Assembly (NCBI GenBank): GCA_010671905.1 | Contig: JAAHII010000001.1 | Coordinates: 2,356,001 to 2,420,000 of the forward strand | Direction: 5' to 3' | DNA length: 64,000 nucleotides | Source of the DNA: Leptolyngbya sp. SIOISBB | Lineage (GTDB): Bacteria > Cyanobacteriota > Cyanobacteriia > Phormidesmidales > Phormidesmidaceae | Part shown: piece by piece, positions 9,226 to 18,484 of the stretch | Numbering within the stretch: position 1 is the stretch's first letter | How the letters are laid out: every line of letters starts with the position of its first letter | Translations under genes and position numbers: made by a program | The notes under the pieces: generated by a model | Databases searched by the model: none | What the model was told of the DNA's origin: nothing | Seen by the model: the letters and a program-made list of their open reading frames with translations, nothing else

Positions 9226-10800
9226 CTATCGCCCTCCGGTTAGGCTAGCGCCGACGCAAGTTTCGCCATCAGAGGTGAACGCTAACGGATACTCTGGGTC
9301 AAAGGGGTCTGCAGTGTTTCCCTGAGCGCGAAATTCCTCACCGCGGATAACGGTGTACTGCTTAATAAATTGGCCCAATTGCTGCACCGCAAAGGCTGTG
9401 GGTGAATCGGTGCGGGCGAACATTGCTAGGTGGGTAGGACAGATCGGATGCCATTCATCGCCGAGGAGCAACGCATCTCGACCATCAAGGTTGACCGGGT
9501 CGTACCAAAAGTCAAACTGATCAATACGTCCGGAAATGGATAGGACTGAGGAATCGTTCAGAATATAAGCCAGTGCCGCCGCCGAACGGTAGTCAGTCGT
9601 TAGCAACAAGGGCTTTTCTGAGAAAACGGCAGCTTCTCGTTTGAGCCATTCTGCAGTGGGTTGCCAGCCATAGACCATGCGGGTGTCATCATCTCCGGTT
9701 TCGGAAATCAGCGCCGAAACGGGCATGAATGTGAAGTGAAACACTAGCAAGGTGGCGACACCTGTACCTAGCAACAGCGTTGTATTCAGCAAGCGACGAT
9801 CGCGCACCTCATGCAACCGTTGTGGAGTCAAAAAATGCCCTGCCATCAGCGGCAATAACAAGGGGTAGGCGAGAATATTCCAGTAATAGAGCACGGGAGC
9901 CCAAAGGGAGAGCAGGGCCAATAAACAGGATGATGTGCCCAAAAGCGTCAATGCCACCCGCTGATATGTGGCCCCAAAAGATGAGGTAAATCCTTGCTGA
10001 GTTGCTTTTACTGTCAGCCAACTGTGAATCGGGCCAAAAATGAGGATGCTGAGCAACCCAAACCCAATTGGCCCAAACCAGTTCATCGTTGAGGATTCTG
10101 CCTGGACACTGCGTCCCAGGTAAAACTGAAACGAGTGCCAGTCGTACTGCGAATTCCACCAGAAGACAGGTGTCATGACTAGCAGCGCGATCGCGATTGC
10201 CCCATACAGATGCCCATTCCAAAACAGCGATCGCCAGCGTGACTGAGCCGTGATCGTCACCAGCAAGCCAAGGCCCAAAAATAGCGCCACATATTTACAG
10301 AGTCCCGCCAGACCAATGAGTAACCCCGTGGCATAGAGCCAGGAATAAGAGGAAGCGCGATCGCGATTTAGAAATCTCACAAAGCAGTAGCTGGCCGCTG
10401 TCCCAAACCACACGAGCCAATGGTCATGCCAGGCCATCGCTAAAAACAAAAAGAATAACGGCGAGGTCAGCACCAGCAACACCGTCAGCCAAAATGCATG
10501 ATGTCCCTGTCGGCCATAAAGCTGATGGCAGATCACCCAATACAGCCAAAACAACAAACCTGTCGTGATGAGGTTTGGTAGTCGGAGAACAAAGTGAGAT
10601 CGCCCCAAGAGCGCCGCCAATACTCCCTGTACCCAGGCATGCAGCGGTGGATGATCGAAATATGACCAGTCGAGATGTTGCCCCCAGAGCCAATAATAGG
10701 CTTCATCCGGATTGGGAAATGCTCCCAGCCAGAAGATGAGCCGCAGGCCCAGCAGCATGATCAGAACCGGCCAGTAGCGACATAGAACGAATGAATTCAT
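9226..10800 (-). CDS. ArnT/PMT-type membrane glycosyltransferase (GT39/GT83-like)
   Basis: This 524-residue integral membrane protein has the signature of the GT-C dolichyl/undecaprenyl-phosphate-sugar transferases: an N-terminal helix, then PNPDEAYYWLWGQHLDW with the conserved acidic residues and FDHPPLHAW, then around ten hydrophobic segments, and a soluble C-terminal domain of about 150 residues. Such enzymes move a sugar from a polyprenyl-phosphate carrier to lipid A or to Ser/Thr of proteins on the outer face of the plasma membrane. The gene is the upstream neighbour of the pilin on the same strand, which makes the pilin a plausible acceptor; this is inference from position. Lipid or polysaccharide acceptors are the alternative. 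Confidence 0.85.
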   Translation of the reverse strand: MNSFVLCRYWPVLIMLLGLRLIFWLGAFPNPDEAYYWLWGQHLDWSYFDHPPLHAWVQGVLAALLGRSHFVLRLPNLITTGLLFWLYWVICHQLYGRQGHHAFWLTVLLVLTSPLFFLFLAMAWHDHWLVWFGTAASYCFVRFLNRDRASSYSWLYATGLLIGLAGLCKYVALFLGLGLLVTITAQSRWRSLFWNGHLYGAIAIALLVMTPVFWWNSQYDWHSFQFYLGRSVQAESSTMNWFGPIGFGLLSILIFGPIHSWLTVKATQQGFTSSFGATYQRVALTLLGTSSCLLALLSLWAPVLYYWNILAYPLLLPLMAGHFLTPQRLHEVRDRRLLNTTLLLGTGVATLLVFHFTFMPVSALISETGDDDTRMVYGWQPTAEWLKREAAVFSEKPLLLTTDYRSAAALAYILNDSSVLSISGRIDQFDFWYDPVNLDGRDALLLGDEWHPICPTHLAMFARTDSPTAFAVQQLGQFIKQYTVIRGEEFRAQGNTADPFDPEYPLAFTSDGETCVGASLTGGR

Positions 10801-11060
10801 GACATGACGAACTGGTGGGAGGCTGTGTCAGGATAAAGCATTTGCAGACATGCTTAGGAACTGCAGGTGCAAATAACGCTCTGGCCAGAGATGCGGCGCT
10901 GATCGCCAGCCAGCGAGTGAATTGAAATCCGGGCAATCTCTACCCGAGGCAATTGCGGTCAGACAGTCTCCTGCAAGCACTGACCACCCAATATCATGCT
11001 CACGTACTGGGCAGGCCATCAATATCGATACCTGATGATCAGCCATTACTCAATTTGCGG

Positions 11061-11735
11061 CTATTGACCACGATCGCTCAAGCGCTGCAGCGAAATCCGA
11101 GCTGCCTCTGCCACTTGGGGATGTGAATCTTTTTCTAAGAATCGCAGGGCTGCTTCAGTTTTTGGGGAGGGCAGATGGCCCAATGCCTCGGCCAACCGCT
11201 GACGCACCAGCCAGTCTTCAGCTTGGGCAAACTCTAGAATCTGATCGACTGCCTGGGTATCACCGATTTCGCCAATCGCCGCGATCGCGGCCTGCTGAAT
11301 GACCACTTCTTCACTGCGCAGCGCTTCTACCAGGACATCATGAGCCCGAGGGTCTTTGAGATTACCTAATGAAACCGCTGCACTAAACCGCACCAGCCAA
11401 TCGGTGTCCTCATAAAAGGCCCGCACCAAGGTTTCAAAGGCGCGAGGATCTTCTAAATAGCCCAAAGCCCCTGCCGCATCCGCTCGAATTCCGTAGTCCG
11501 GGTCAGTTTCGACTAGCTGAATCAAAATATCGAACGTTTCAGCATCAGGTTTTAGCCCCATCGCAAATACGGCCATCGAGCGTATTTGCAGATTGCTGTC
11601 GTAAATCACTTTGCGGACTAAGGGGGCGGCAGCGGCAGCATCGACATCACGCAGCATCGCTAGCGCCAGCATCCGATCCTTAGAATTTTCGCTTTCTAAT
11701 TGATCAGAAATTCGATCCAGATCTAGAGCAGCCAT
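11061..11735 (-). CDS. HEAT-repeat protein, NblB-like
   Basis: The 224-residue protein is made almost entirely of PBS-lyase HEAT-like repeats of about 31 residues: RSMAVFAMG, GIRADAAGALGYLEDPRAFE, LVRFSAAVSLGNLKDPRAHD, IQQAAIAAIGEIGDTQAVD, LVRQRLAEALGHL. The overall pattern and length match the cyanobacterial NblB family (phycobilisome degradation) better than the longer CpcE lyases. The ATG at 11735 is chosen over an upstream start at 11795 because homologues begin near MAALDLDRISDQL. The family binds phycobiliproteins and acts in bilin removal during nutrient stress; a bilin lyase-like role is the main alternative. Its divergent neighbour after one small gene is heme oxygenase. Confidence 0.7.
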   Translation of the reverse strand: MAALDLDRISDQLESENSKDRMLALAMLRDVDAAAAAPLVRKVIYDSNLQIRSMAVFAMGLKPDAETFDILIQLVETDPDYGIRADAAGALGYLEDPRAFETLVRAFYEDTDWLVRFSAAVSLGNLKDPRAHDVLVEALRSEEVVIQQAAIAAIGEIGDTQAVDQILEFAQAEDWLVRQRLAEALGHLPSPKTEAALRFLEKDSHPQVAEAARISLQRLSDRGQ

Positions 11736-11912
11736 AGTCAACTCTTCTGCACAAAAATTTGCATTTTTTGTAAGTATGATAACGTTTCCGCTCAAACGGT
11801 AGCGTAGACGTCAAAAGGCCATGACCATTTTTCGGGCCTGATATCACCGCATGCTGACACCCAGAGACCAGAGATCAGGTTATTAAGGATATTTAAATGA
11901 GGGATGATGCCA

Positions 11913-12203
11913 TTAGCTAGACCGCAGACTGGCTAGTTTGTTCGAAACCCATCTCAGCACTCCAATCGCGATCGCCCCAGCCATCAAAATGCCAATCGCT
12001 GGTTGAAATACTGGTGTCCACAGGCTGTACCAGATTTCTAGCCCCAAGTTAACGTTGAGGCTGCGCCCGACCACAGCCGTTGCAAACCAACCAAAACTGG
12101 CGAACACGAAAAACAAGTTAGCCACGAGTAGCCAATTCAGGCCGTTCAGTACACGGTCCCACATAGTTGGTCGATTCTCCCAAAATCTCTTAACGACGGC
12201 CAT
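11913..12203 (-). CDS. Small two-helix membrane protein, unknown function
   Basis: I do not recognise the family. The 96-residue protein has two predicted membrane helices: LNWLLVANLFFVFASFGWFA near residues 21-40 and FQPAIGILMAGAIAIGVL near residues 70-87, with a basic C-terminus. A longer version from a GTG at 12257 is possible; the ATG at 12203 (MAVVKRFWENRP) looks more like a real start. It lies between the HEAT gene (same strand, about 120 bp before its promoter) and heme oxygenase (divergent). Confidence 0.6.
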   Translation of the reverse strand: MAVVKRFWENRPTMWDRVLNGLNWLLVANLFFVFASFGWFATAVVGRSLNVNLGLEIWYSLWTPVFQPAIGILMAGAIAIGVLRWVSNKLASLRSS

Positions 12204-12494
12204 TAACTTGATTGCGAATTGTATCTCACATGGTTGGTTTTCTGGGAGCAAGGGCACCTAGGGAACGGTCGTCTGAGCGACCACGTCCATCAAATAATGA
12301 TGTCGAGGCCACCAGTCCAGGGATTTTAGCTCCTACCCTGAGGCACTGAAGCTACGTAATGATATGTGTCTTAGCGTAAAAAAATGTAATGAAAACCCTC
12401 GTCAAAAGCCCTTACTGTAACGGTTATGACGTTAAATTTTCTTTGAGAACCTGTCCCAAAATTTTTGTCTGAATACACATCTGGACTATTTAGC

Positions 12495-13211
12495 ATGAGC
12501 AGTAACCTAGCAAGTCAGCTTCGAGAAGGTACTAAAAAAGCCCACACCATGGCAGAGAACGTCGGGTTTGTCCGATGCTTTTTGCGTGGCGTGGTGGAAA
12601 AAAATTCCTATCGCAAACTCGTTGCTAACTTCTATTTTGCTTACACCGCTATGGAAGAGGAATTAGAGCGCCATCGGGAGCATCCTGTGGTGTCTAAGAT
12701 TTACTTCCCCCAACTCCACCGTAAGCAAACCCTAGAAGAAGACCTGCAATACTATTACGGCGTTAACTGGCGTGATCAAGTCAGCACGTCTCCCGCTGGT
12801 CAAAAGTATGTCGATCGCATTCGCGCAGTTTCCAACACTCAGCCCGAGTTGCTGATTGGTCACTCCTACACTCGTTACCTGGGTGATCTCTCTGGCGGCC
12901 AAATCCTCAAGGGCATTGCTCAGCGAGCTATGAATCTCTCTGAGGGTGAAGGCACTGCGTTTTATGAATTTGACGAAATCGACGATGAAAAGGCATTTAA
13001 AGCCATCTACCGTCAGTCTATTGATGAGATTGAGGTGAGTGAAGAGCTGGCCCATGACATCGTGGAAGAAGCGAACGATGCCTTTGGCGTGAACATGGAA
13101 ATGTTCCAAGAGCTAGAAGGTAATTTGGTTAAGGCGATCGGTCAAATGCTGTTCAACACGTTGACGAGCCGTCGTCGTCGCGGTAGCACTGAGCTGGCAA
13201 CCGCTGAATAA
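12495..13211 (+). CDS. ho1: Heme oxygenase (ferredoxin-dependent, biliverdin-forming)
   Basis: Heme oxygenase opens heme to biliverdin IXalpha, CO and iron, the first step toward phycocyanobilin and phytochrome chromophore. The 238-residue protein has the start SSNLASQLREGTKKAH, where the His is the proximal heme ligand, and the distal-helix motif YLGDLSGGQILKGIAQ. The C-terminus is basic (TSRRRRGS). The ATG at 12495 is used because homologues start MSxNLASQLREGTKKxH; the frame is open ten codons further. A hairpin with a T run follows about 30 bp after the stop, so the gene is probably monocistronic. Confidence 0.97.
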   Translation: MSSNLASQLREGTKKAHTMAENVGFVRCFLRGVVEKNSYRKLVANFYFAYTAMEEELERHREHPVVSKIYFPQLHRKQTLEEDLQYYYGVNWRDQVSTSPAGQKYVDRIRAVSNTQPELLIGHSYTRYLGDLSGGQILKGIAQRAMNLSEGEGTAFYEFDEIDDEKAFKAIYRQSIDEIEVSEELAHDIVEEANDAFGVNMEMFQELEGNLVKAIGQMLFNTLTSRRRRGSTELATAE

Positions 13212-13242
13212 TCATCGGCCTCTCTCAAAAGACCCGGAGAAG

Positions 13243-13272
13243 CAGGACGGCAGAGATGTCGTCCTGTTTTTT
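13243..13272 (+). terminator. Rho-independent terminator of heme oxygenase
   Basis: The stem CAGGACG/CGTCCTG encloses a GCAGAGATGT loop that can itself pair partly, followed by a run of six T. Confidence 0.85.
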
Positions 13273-13510
13273 GTTTTAGGAGGCGATTCCCATCATCCGT
13301 CATTCAATATCCCTAACGATGCCCCAGGCTGCTAACGTGCAGCCAGCATAGCAACTCCTAAATCAGGCAGGCATGTTCAGGACTCAAGAGAACTTCGCCA
13401 CACAGAGCAGAACCGATATCTCTGCTGAGTCCTAATATCAGAAGTGCCGAACTCAGAAATCTTGAGTCAATCTATCCGGTCCGTGGCTAATGCCTGACGC
13501 CTGATGTTGG

Positions 13511-16483
13511 CTACCCATTTACGTTCTGAAGAATTTCCACGGTACCCGCACGGCCATCGATGCGGATGATTTGCCCATCATGGAACTGTTGGGTGGCCTG
13601 GGTGATATTCATCACGGCCGGGATCTGGTACTCTCGCGCCACGATCGCCCCATGGGACAACCGGCCCCCCACTTCCGCCACTAACCCAGCGGCTTGGGCC
13701 AATATCGGTGCCCATCCAGCATCCGTATACGGCACTACCAGAATCGTGTTTGGGGCTAATTTTTCTGACCGTTGCAGTGAGTTCAGCACTTTTACTGGCC
13801 CTTGAACTTGCCCCGCACTGGCCCCAATGCCCTGCAAAACACCGGAACGTAAAGGCTGAGCAATCATCGTGGCGGATGGATTGGGCGGCGGATTGTAGCC
13901 ATAGACCACGAACGGCACGGATGAATAGTCTTGATATTGGACAAATTGCGATCGCCGCTCTGTCACCAGTGCCTGCAGTGGTTGCTGGGTGGTGAGCCCG
14001 GTTTTGAGCTCGTCATAAGTTAGGAAGAAAGCATCGCCTGCTTGGTGAATCAGCTTGTGAGCGATCGCCGCTTGTTCCAAGGCCAGTAGACTCCAGCGCA
14101 ATTCTGCCAGCAGCCGCAAATAGATTTCAGCAACTCGGCCCTTGAGATTGAGGCGCTGTTGGACCTGGCGATACCGCCATCCGGTTGCTGAGTCAGCAGA
14201 GGATGTCTCGGACTCCATCGTCTTTGTTGTCGGTGGATGCAGCAAAAACTGCAGCAAGAGATCGCGTACCGGCTGCGGATCTTCATACCAGGTGGGTACG
14301 GCAATGTCGGTACCGACTTCACTGAGATAGCCATAGCGTTGGATGATCGCAGTGAGCTGCTGATTCACCGCGTCACCGTCAGGTTCATTCACCAATTGCT
14401 TCCAAGCCATCAGCGGGTCAACTGTATCGGCGATCGCTGACAGCTTCGTCACCAGTGCGGGAAATTGTTGCCGGGTCGATTTTGCCAGTGTCTGCACCGC
14501 CTGCACGGAGGCCACCTCTGGTTGCCGACTCTGATCTAGCGCCGTTTCGGGCAGTTTGAACAGCACGCGTCGGAGGGCAAACCCCAACGGTGCCAAGATG
14601 TTGTAGTAAGTCGCCTTTTGCAATTCACCCAAAATCAGTTCTATCCGGCCAAACAATTCATCAACCGATAACTCCGCTGCTGGGTGTTGCTGCAAATGGG
14701 TCAAAGTCGGGGTAAAGGAGTCGCGATCGTCACGCTCGAAGTCTCGTTGTAGCCGCCATTCGCGTTTCAGCAGACGCCACAAGCCGGGCAAACTTCGCAG
14801 GGTACTGGCGATCGGGGGTTTGCTAAACTTCGCCCCCAGCGTGAGAAATTCCAGACTCTCTGGCGGTAAGCCCATGCGCCGAAAGATATCGCCTAACAAC
14901 GTCGCATTGAAATAAGCGCGGGCATAGTGCAGCGTTGCCGTGGACTCAAAATCTAGTCCCTCGGCTCGTTGTCCCAGCACAATCGTGAAAATTTGCCCCC
15001 ACACGCCGCAGGTCAACGGACGATTAATCGACCATGTGAGGGGACGAATGACACCCGGAATCACCTCAGCGGCAATTTTGCGCGTCCAGATCGGGGTCAG
15101 CGTGGTGATGGGGCGAGCCTGCAACAGCCACAGTTGGGTGCCGTCATAACTCCACTCAATATCTTGGGGAATGCCGTGATAGTACAGTTCCAGATGGCGA
15201 GCCAGGATAGCCACCTGTTGAATCAAAGCAGGCGGCGTGGCATGGTTGTCATCGGTACATGAGTGAGCGGAGATGGCTGCCAAGTCCGCTGGGGCGTGCT
15301 CCGTGAGGGCCGTCTCAGGCACCGTGAGCCGATACTGCTCTGGCGTCACCTGACCAGACACTACTGGCTCTGCCCCCCCGGCCAAGGCCTCGACCAAGAC
15401 GGCATCGCCCTGATCGACCGGATCGCGGCTAAACGCCACGCCGGAATAATGTCCATGCACTTGCTGTTGCACCAGCAGGGCGAGTCCGGCGCGATCCACT
15501 AAGTCCCGATCGCGCCGATACTGTTGCGCCCCTTGACGGTTGTAAGCAGCTCGGCATTGCTCAATGGCGGTTGCTAACTCGGTGGGACTCTGAATATGAG
15601 CGATTGATTCGTACTGTCCTGCCCCCGAAGTTTCTAACCCATCTTCATCTAGGGCCGACGATCGCACGATCCAAGACCGCTGCCAGGGATTTTCTTCAAC
15701 TTTTTCTAACTGCTGAATGAGCGATCGCGCTGAGGCCTCCATCGGCAATATCCAACCCATCGGCACGGCATAACCCGCTTGCTTCAGTCGCGCTAGCGTC
15801 GCCGCTTTTTGCCCCATTTGGGCAATTTGAGGTTTATCGTTCAGTGACCCAATCACATCTCGACCTCGAAGGTACTGAAACATCTTACGAGAACTGTCTT
15901 GGGGTTGCTGAGCTGACAGCGCTAAATCATCTGGCATCTGCTGATAAATCCAGGCAATCAGCAACCCCAGCATTGTTGCCGCGACAATGGCAGTTGGCTC
16001 ATCAGGGCGACGAATTGCCTCCAGGATGGGGATGAGGGCCAAAACTCCTAAACGAGCTAGTTGTCGCCGCCGCACAAGGGTAAATAGCACCCCAGATAAC
16101 CCAAAAATTGTCGCGGCGATCACCCAATCATGAGCCACGTAGCCCCAAACCACATTCGTGGTGCCAGCGCCTCGGCCCAGAGTAAATCGCCCCAATACAA
16201 GGGCAATCAGGGCGACAATTTCCCAGGTTTCAACGCCCGGCAACAGCGATCGCGCCAGTAACACCACCGCTATGCCTTTCAAGGCTTCGGAGACAACGGC
16301 GAGTAGGCCAATCTTCGTGCCGCCGTGATAAAAAGCGGCCGAGACACTAATGTTGCCGGTGCCCAGAGTAGTCAATCGCTGATCGGTTAACCCCTGCACC
16401 AACCAAGCAATGATAGGCAAACCGCCAATCCCAAACGCGATCGCACACAAACTTCCAACAGCGACAGGTGTAGACAGCGTCAT
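13511..16483 (-). CDS. Fusion of a PlsY-like membrane domain with a PEP-synthase/PPDK-like enzyme
   Basis: The 990-residue protein joins two unrelated parts. Residues 1-190 are a multi-helix membrane domain resembling glycerol-3-phosphate acyltransferase PlsY (LTTLGTGNISVSAAFYHGG, EALKGIAVVLLAR, GRFTLGRGAGTTN), but its PlsY motifs are altered. Residues about 210-480 resemble the ATP-grasp PEP/pyruvate-binding domain (KAATLARLKQAGYAVPMGW, WIVRSSALDEDGLETSGAGQYES, QDIEWSYDGTQLWLLQARP). The C-terminal 90 residues are the mobile phosphohistidine domain, with GGRLSHGAIVAREYQIPAVM carrying the catalytic His. The middle section is the variable central region seen in some PEP-synthase-like proteins. 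The final PEP/pyruvate TIM barrel of true PEP synthase is absent, as in rifampin phosphotransferase-like members. Function is unknown; a membrane-tethered phosphotransferase is a reasonable guess. Confidence 0.82.
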   Translation of the reverse strand: MTLSTPVAVGSLCAIAFGIGGLPIIAWLVQGLTDQRLTTLGTGNISVSAAFYHGGTKIGLLAVVSEALKGIAVVLLARSLLPGVETWEIVALIALVLGRFTLGRGAGTTNVVWGYVAHDWVIAATIFGLSGVLFTLVRRRQLARLGVLALIPILEAIRRPDEPTAIVAATMLGLLIAWIYQQMPDDLALSAQQPQDSSRKMFQYLRGRDVIGSLNDKPQIAQMGQKAATLARLKQAGYAVPMGWILPMEASARSLIQQLEKVEENPWQRSWIVRSSALDEDGLETSGAGQYESIAHIQSPTELATAIEQCRAAYNRQGAQQYRRDRDLVDRAGLALLVQQQVHGHYSGVAFSRDPVDQGDAVLVEALAGGAEPVVSGQVTPEQYRLTVPETALTEHAPADLAAISAHSCTDDNHATPPALIQQVAILARHLELYYHGIPQDIEWSYDGTQLWLLQARPITTLTPIWTRKIAAEVIPGVIRPLTWSINRPLTCGVWGQIFTIVLGQRAEGLDFESTATLHYARAYFNATLLGDIFRRMGLPPESLEFLTLGAKFSKPPIASTLRSLPGLWRLLKREWRLQRDFERDDRDSFTPTLTHLQQHPAAELSVDELFGRIELILGELQKATYYNILAPLGFALRRVLFKLPETALDQSRQPEVASVQAVQTLAKSTRQQFPALVTKLSAIADTVDPLMAWKQLVNEPDGDAVNQQLTAIIQRYGYLSEVGTDIAVPTWYEDPQPVRDLLLQFLLHPPTTKTMESETSSADSATGWRYRQVQQRLNLKGRVAEIYLRLLAELRWSLLALEQAAIAHKLIHQAGDAFFLTYDELKTGLTTQQPLQALVTERRSQFVQYQDYSSVPFVVYGYNPPPNPSATMIAQPLRSGVLQGIGASAGQVQGPVKVLNSLQRSEKLAPNTILVVPYTDAGWAPILAQAAGLVAEVGGRLSHGAIVAREYQIPAVMNITQATQQFHDGQIIRIDGRAGTVEILQNVNG

Positions 16484-16704
16484 TTTCTCAAGGCTTCATT
16501 CGCAGCAACCACCATCGACACGGTATCGCAATCATGCCATTCCCCGTCAGGAGGCGACAACATGCTCGCCGCTGGTAACGGCCTGGGCATTCTGGACTAC
16601 AGCCTCTCCCAAGATTGGGCAATAGCGGCATTGTGTGCAGGGCAGTCTATGACCCGTTCAAAAAATCTCTCACCAAGGTAAAAAAGGGCTAAAGGAGGTG
16701 CAGC

Positions 16705-17175
16705 GTGCAGGCGAATCATCCTTGGTATTGGCGGATTACAGAGTGCCAGCAGGGGCCAGATTACTATTTTTTGGCAACTTTTGCCCCTCAAGACTCGCCG
16801 CAGTTGGCCGCTTTGGTGCAGCGTTACCTGCCCCAGCGCTTTGTCCGCAATGAGGCGAATACTGCCGCGATTCAGTATCTGGATGATTCCACTTATCGCA
16901 AGCTACAAGCCTTACAACAGGGTGAAGATGTCCGCATTTGGTTTTCTGCCACCATAGAAGTCCTCGGTCCTGAACTATCGATTTGTCATCGGCTAGGCGG
17001 TGGACAGGATTACGCCGAAGCCAGCTTGATTAGAGCGCTGGCTCAAGCTCCAGAGTTAACCCTGTGCCAGTGGCGAGTTAGCTATGGTGGCGATGGCTAC
17101 GCTGGCGGCAACGTGGCCCAAGGTGACAGCCCTGATAGCTTACTGGCATATCTCAATGGTTTAGGTAGCAGTTGA
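16705..17175 (+). CDS. Conserved hypothetical protein
   Basis: The 156-residue protein starts at a GTG placed 5 bp after an excellent ribosome site, AAAGGAGGTG. It is soluble and mixed alpha/beta, with no signal peptide or obvious motif; the C-terminal half is Gly-rich (RLGGGQDYAEAS, SYGGDGYAGGNVAQGD). I do not recognise the family. It is divergent from the large fusion gene at 13511-16483. Confidence 0.7.
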   Translation: MQANHPWYWRITECQQGPDYYFLATFAPQDSPQLAALVQRYLPQRFVRNEANTAAIQYLDDSTYRKLQALQQGEDVRIWFSATIEVLGPELSICHRLGGGQDYAEASLIRALAQAPELTLCQWRVSYGGDGYAGGNVAQGDSPDSLLAYLNGLGSS

Positions 17176-17376
17176 TAGCTCGCCCAAAGTGATGTGGCAG
17201 CATTGGTGGTGTTGTCAAGCTAGACATGCCAACATTCAGCTGGGTAAATGGCCACCCTCTTGAACCCAAACTCATCAGCACGCATCACAGTTTTTGGTGA
17301 GGAAGAACACACTTTTCTGCCAGCAAGTTGACGGTAAAGAGCTGTTGATCTCAACAGCCCTCAAACAGGATCGCTC

Positions 17377-17520
17377 ATGATGAATTGCCACCGCCAAGAA
17401 GTTTCTCGGGCTCAGCAGCAAAAGATTGCAGAATGCCGTCCCCGTCGCCAGGTTGCTGGCAGTGCCCAAGAACAGCAGGCACTTCTAGCTGAAATTGCAT
17501 TCTGGCGTCGGCAGGCTTAA
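17377..17520 (+). CDS. Possible small protein (47 residues)
   Basis: An open frame begins with two consecutive ATG codons and encodes MMNCHRQEVSRAQQQKIAEC..., ending FWRRQA. It is Gln/Arg-rich, helical and has two Cys. Only a weak AGGA lies upstream. It may be a real small protein or a chance frame in the 420 bp between the flanking genes. Confidence 0.3.
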   Translation: MMNCHRQEVSRAQQQKIAECRPRRQVAGSAQEQQALLAEIAFWRRQA

Positions 17521-17599
17521 ATCAATACCGCTACTCAAAGCTGAAATTTTCTGCAAATTAGTCTAAACATCAGGAACCCTCAAAGTTGAGGGAAGACCC

Positions 17600-17797
17600 A
17601 TGAACCAAATCTGCAGGACGATCGCCTACAGCAAACATCATGACCATGCCTGCGCGAGACCGCAGCGAATTGCCCAGCAGCTCGATGACGCTTTTAGACA
17701 GGCAACTTCACTAGCGAATGAGTATGGATTTGAGCAACATCAGCGAATGTATGCTTGCCCTGTATCGTTTGCGGTCGTTGCCCCTGCCTCTCTCTAA
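17600..17797 (+). CDS. Possible small protein (65 residues)
   Basis: An ATG preceded by GAGGGAAG at a suitable distance opens a 65-residue frame (MNQICRTIAYSKHHDHAC...). It is His/Cys-containing with one central amphipathic helix (IAQQLDDAFRQATSLANEYG). No family is recognised. Together with the small frame upstream it would fill an otherwise empty region. Confidence 0.35.
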   Translation: MNQICRTIAYSKHHDHACARPQRIAQQLDDAFRQATSLANEYGFEQHQRMYACPVSFAVVAPASL

Positions 17798-17830
17798 ACC
17801 TGGCGACATCATTCAGAGGTAAGGGGAAGT

Positions 17831-18484
17831 TTACGCTTCGGCAGAAGGTTCATCTGCAGGCAGCGACCGATTGAAAAGCTGCGGCAAAAGTAAACCGGAG
17901 TTCGCTTGGTAAGCCGCAAATTCGGGGTATCGGGATAGGGAACGATCCTTTTTGCGCATATTTGGCACAAAGATGCCCGCTACAAAACCGCCTAGAATCA
18001 CAAACGGTAGCCAGTGCATCGACAACATTGCAAAGGGCAGATAAATCAGAATTTCGCCCAAATAGTTGGTGTTGCGACAACGAGCAAAAAAGCCTTCAGT
18101 GATCAAGCCTTGGCGATATTTGAGGGTGTAGTACTTTTGAGCATCACTGCCATAGTGCAAAAAGACCCCCAAAATATTGAGCGCGATCGCAATCGCGACT
18201 AGCGGTAATGGCGGCTCAACGCCCCGGCTAATCAGCAGCAAGGGAGCCACCCAATACAAACCCAGAATCACAAAAGTCGTAAACACCATCGGCAATGGCA
18301 ACACTTGTTCCCATTGTTTGTCGGGATAAATGCGATCTTTCAGCAGCCATAACAGGCCATAAGTGCCATGCAATGCTAGGTATACCCAAGGCGCCAGGGT
18401 GAAATTTTGGTAGGCCATCATCAGTCCCAACACCACCAGGAAGGTGATTGCTTTGTGGAGATTGATCACATGTTTGATTTTCAT
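17831..18484 (-). CDS. Membrane protein of the DUF1295 / ICMT-like methyltransferase group
   Basis: The 217-residue protein has about five hydrophobic segments and near residue 133 the motif EGFFARCRNTNYLGEILIYL, which resembles the R-x-x-NY-x-GE signature of DUF1295/steroid-5-alpha-reductase C-terminal and isoprenylcysteine methyltransferase-like proteins. That motif usually lies near the cofactor site. The ATG at 18484 is followed by a short basic start (MKIKHVINLHKA). The substrate is unknown. The gene stands alone, with a dispersed repeat just upstream of its start. Confidence 0.7.
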   Translation of the reverse strand: MKIKHVINLHKAITFLVVLGLMMAYQNFTLAPWVYLALHGTYGLLWLLKDRIYPDKQWEQVLPLPMVFTTFVILGLYWVAPLLLISRGVEPPLPLVAIAIALNILGVFLHYGSDAQKYYTLKYRQGLITEGFFARCRNTNYLGEILIYLPFAMLSMHWLPFVILGGFVAGIFVPNMRKKDRSLSRYPEFAAYQANSGLLLPQLFNRSLPADEPSAEA

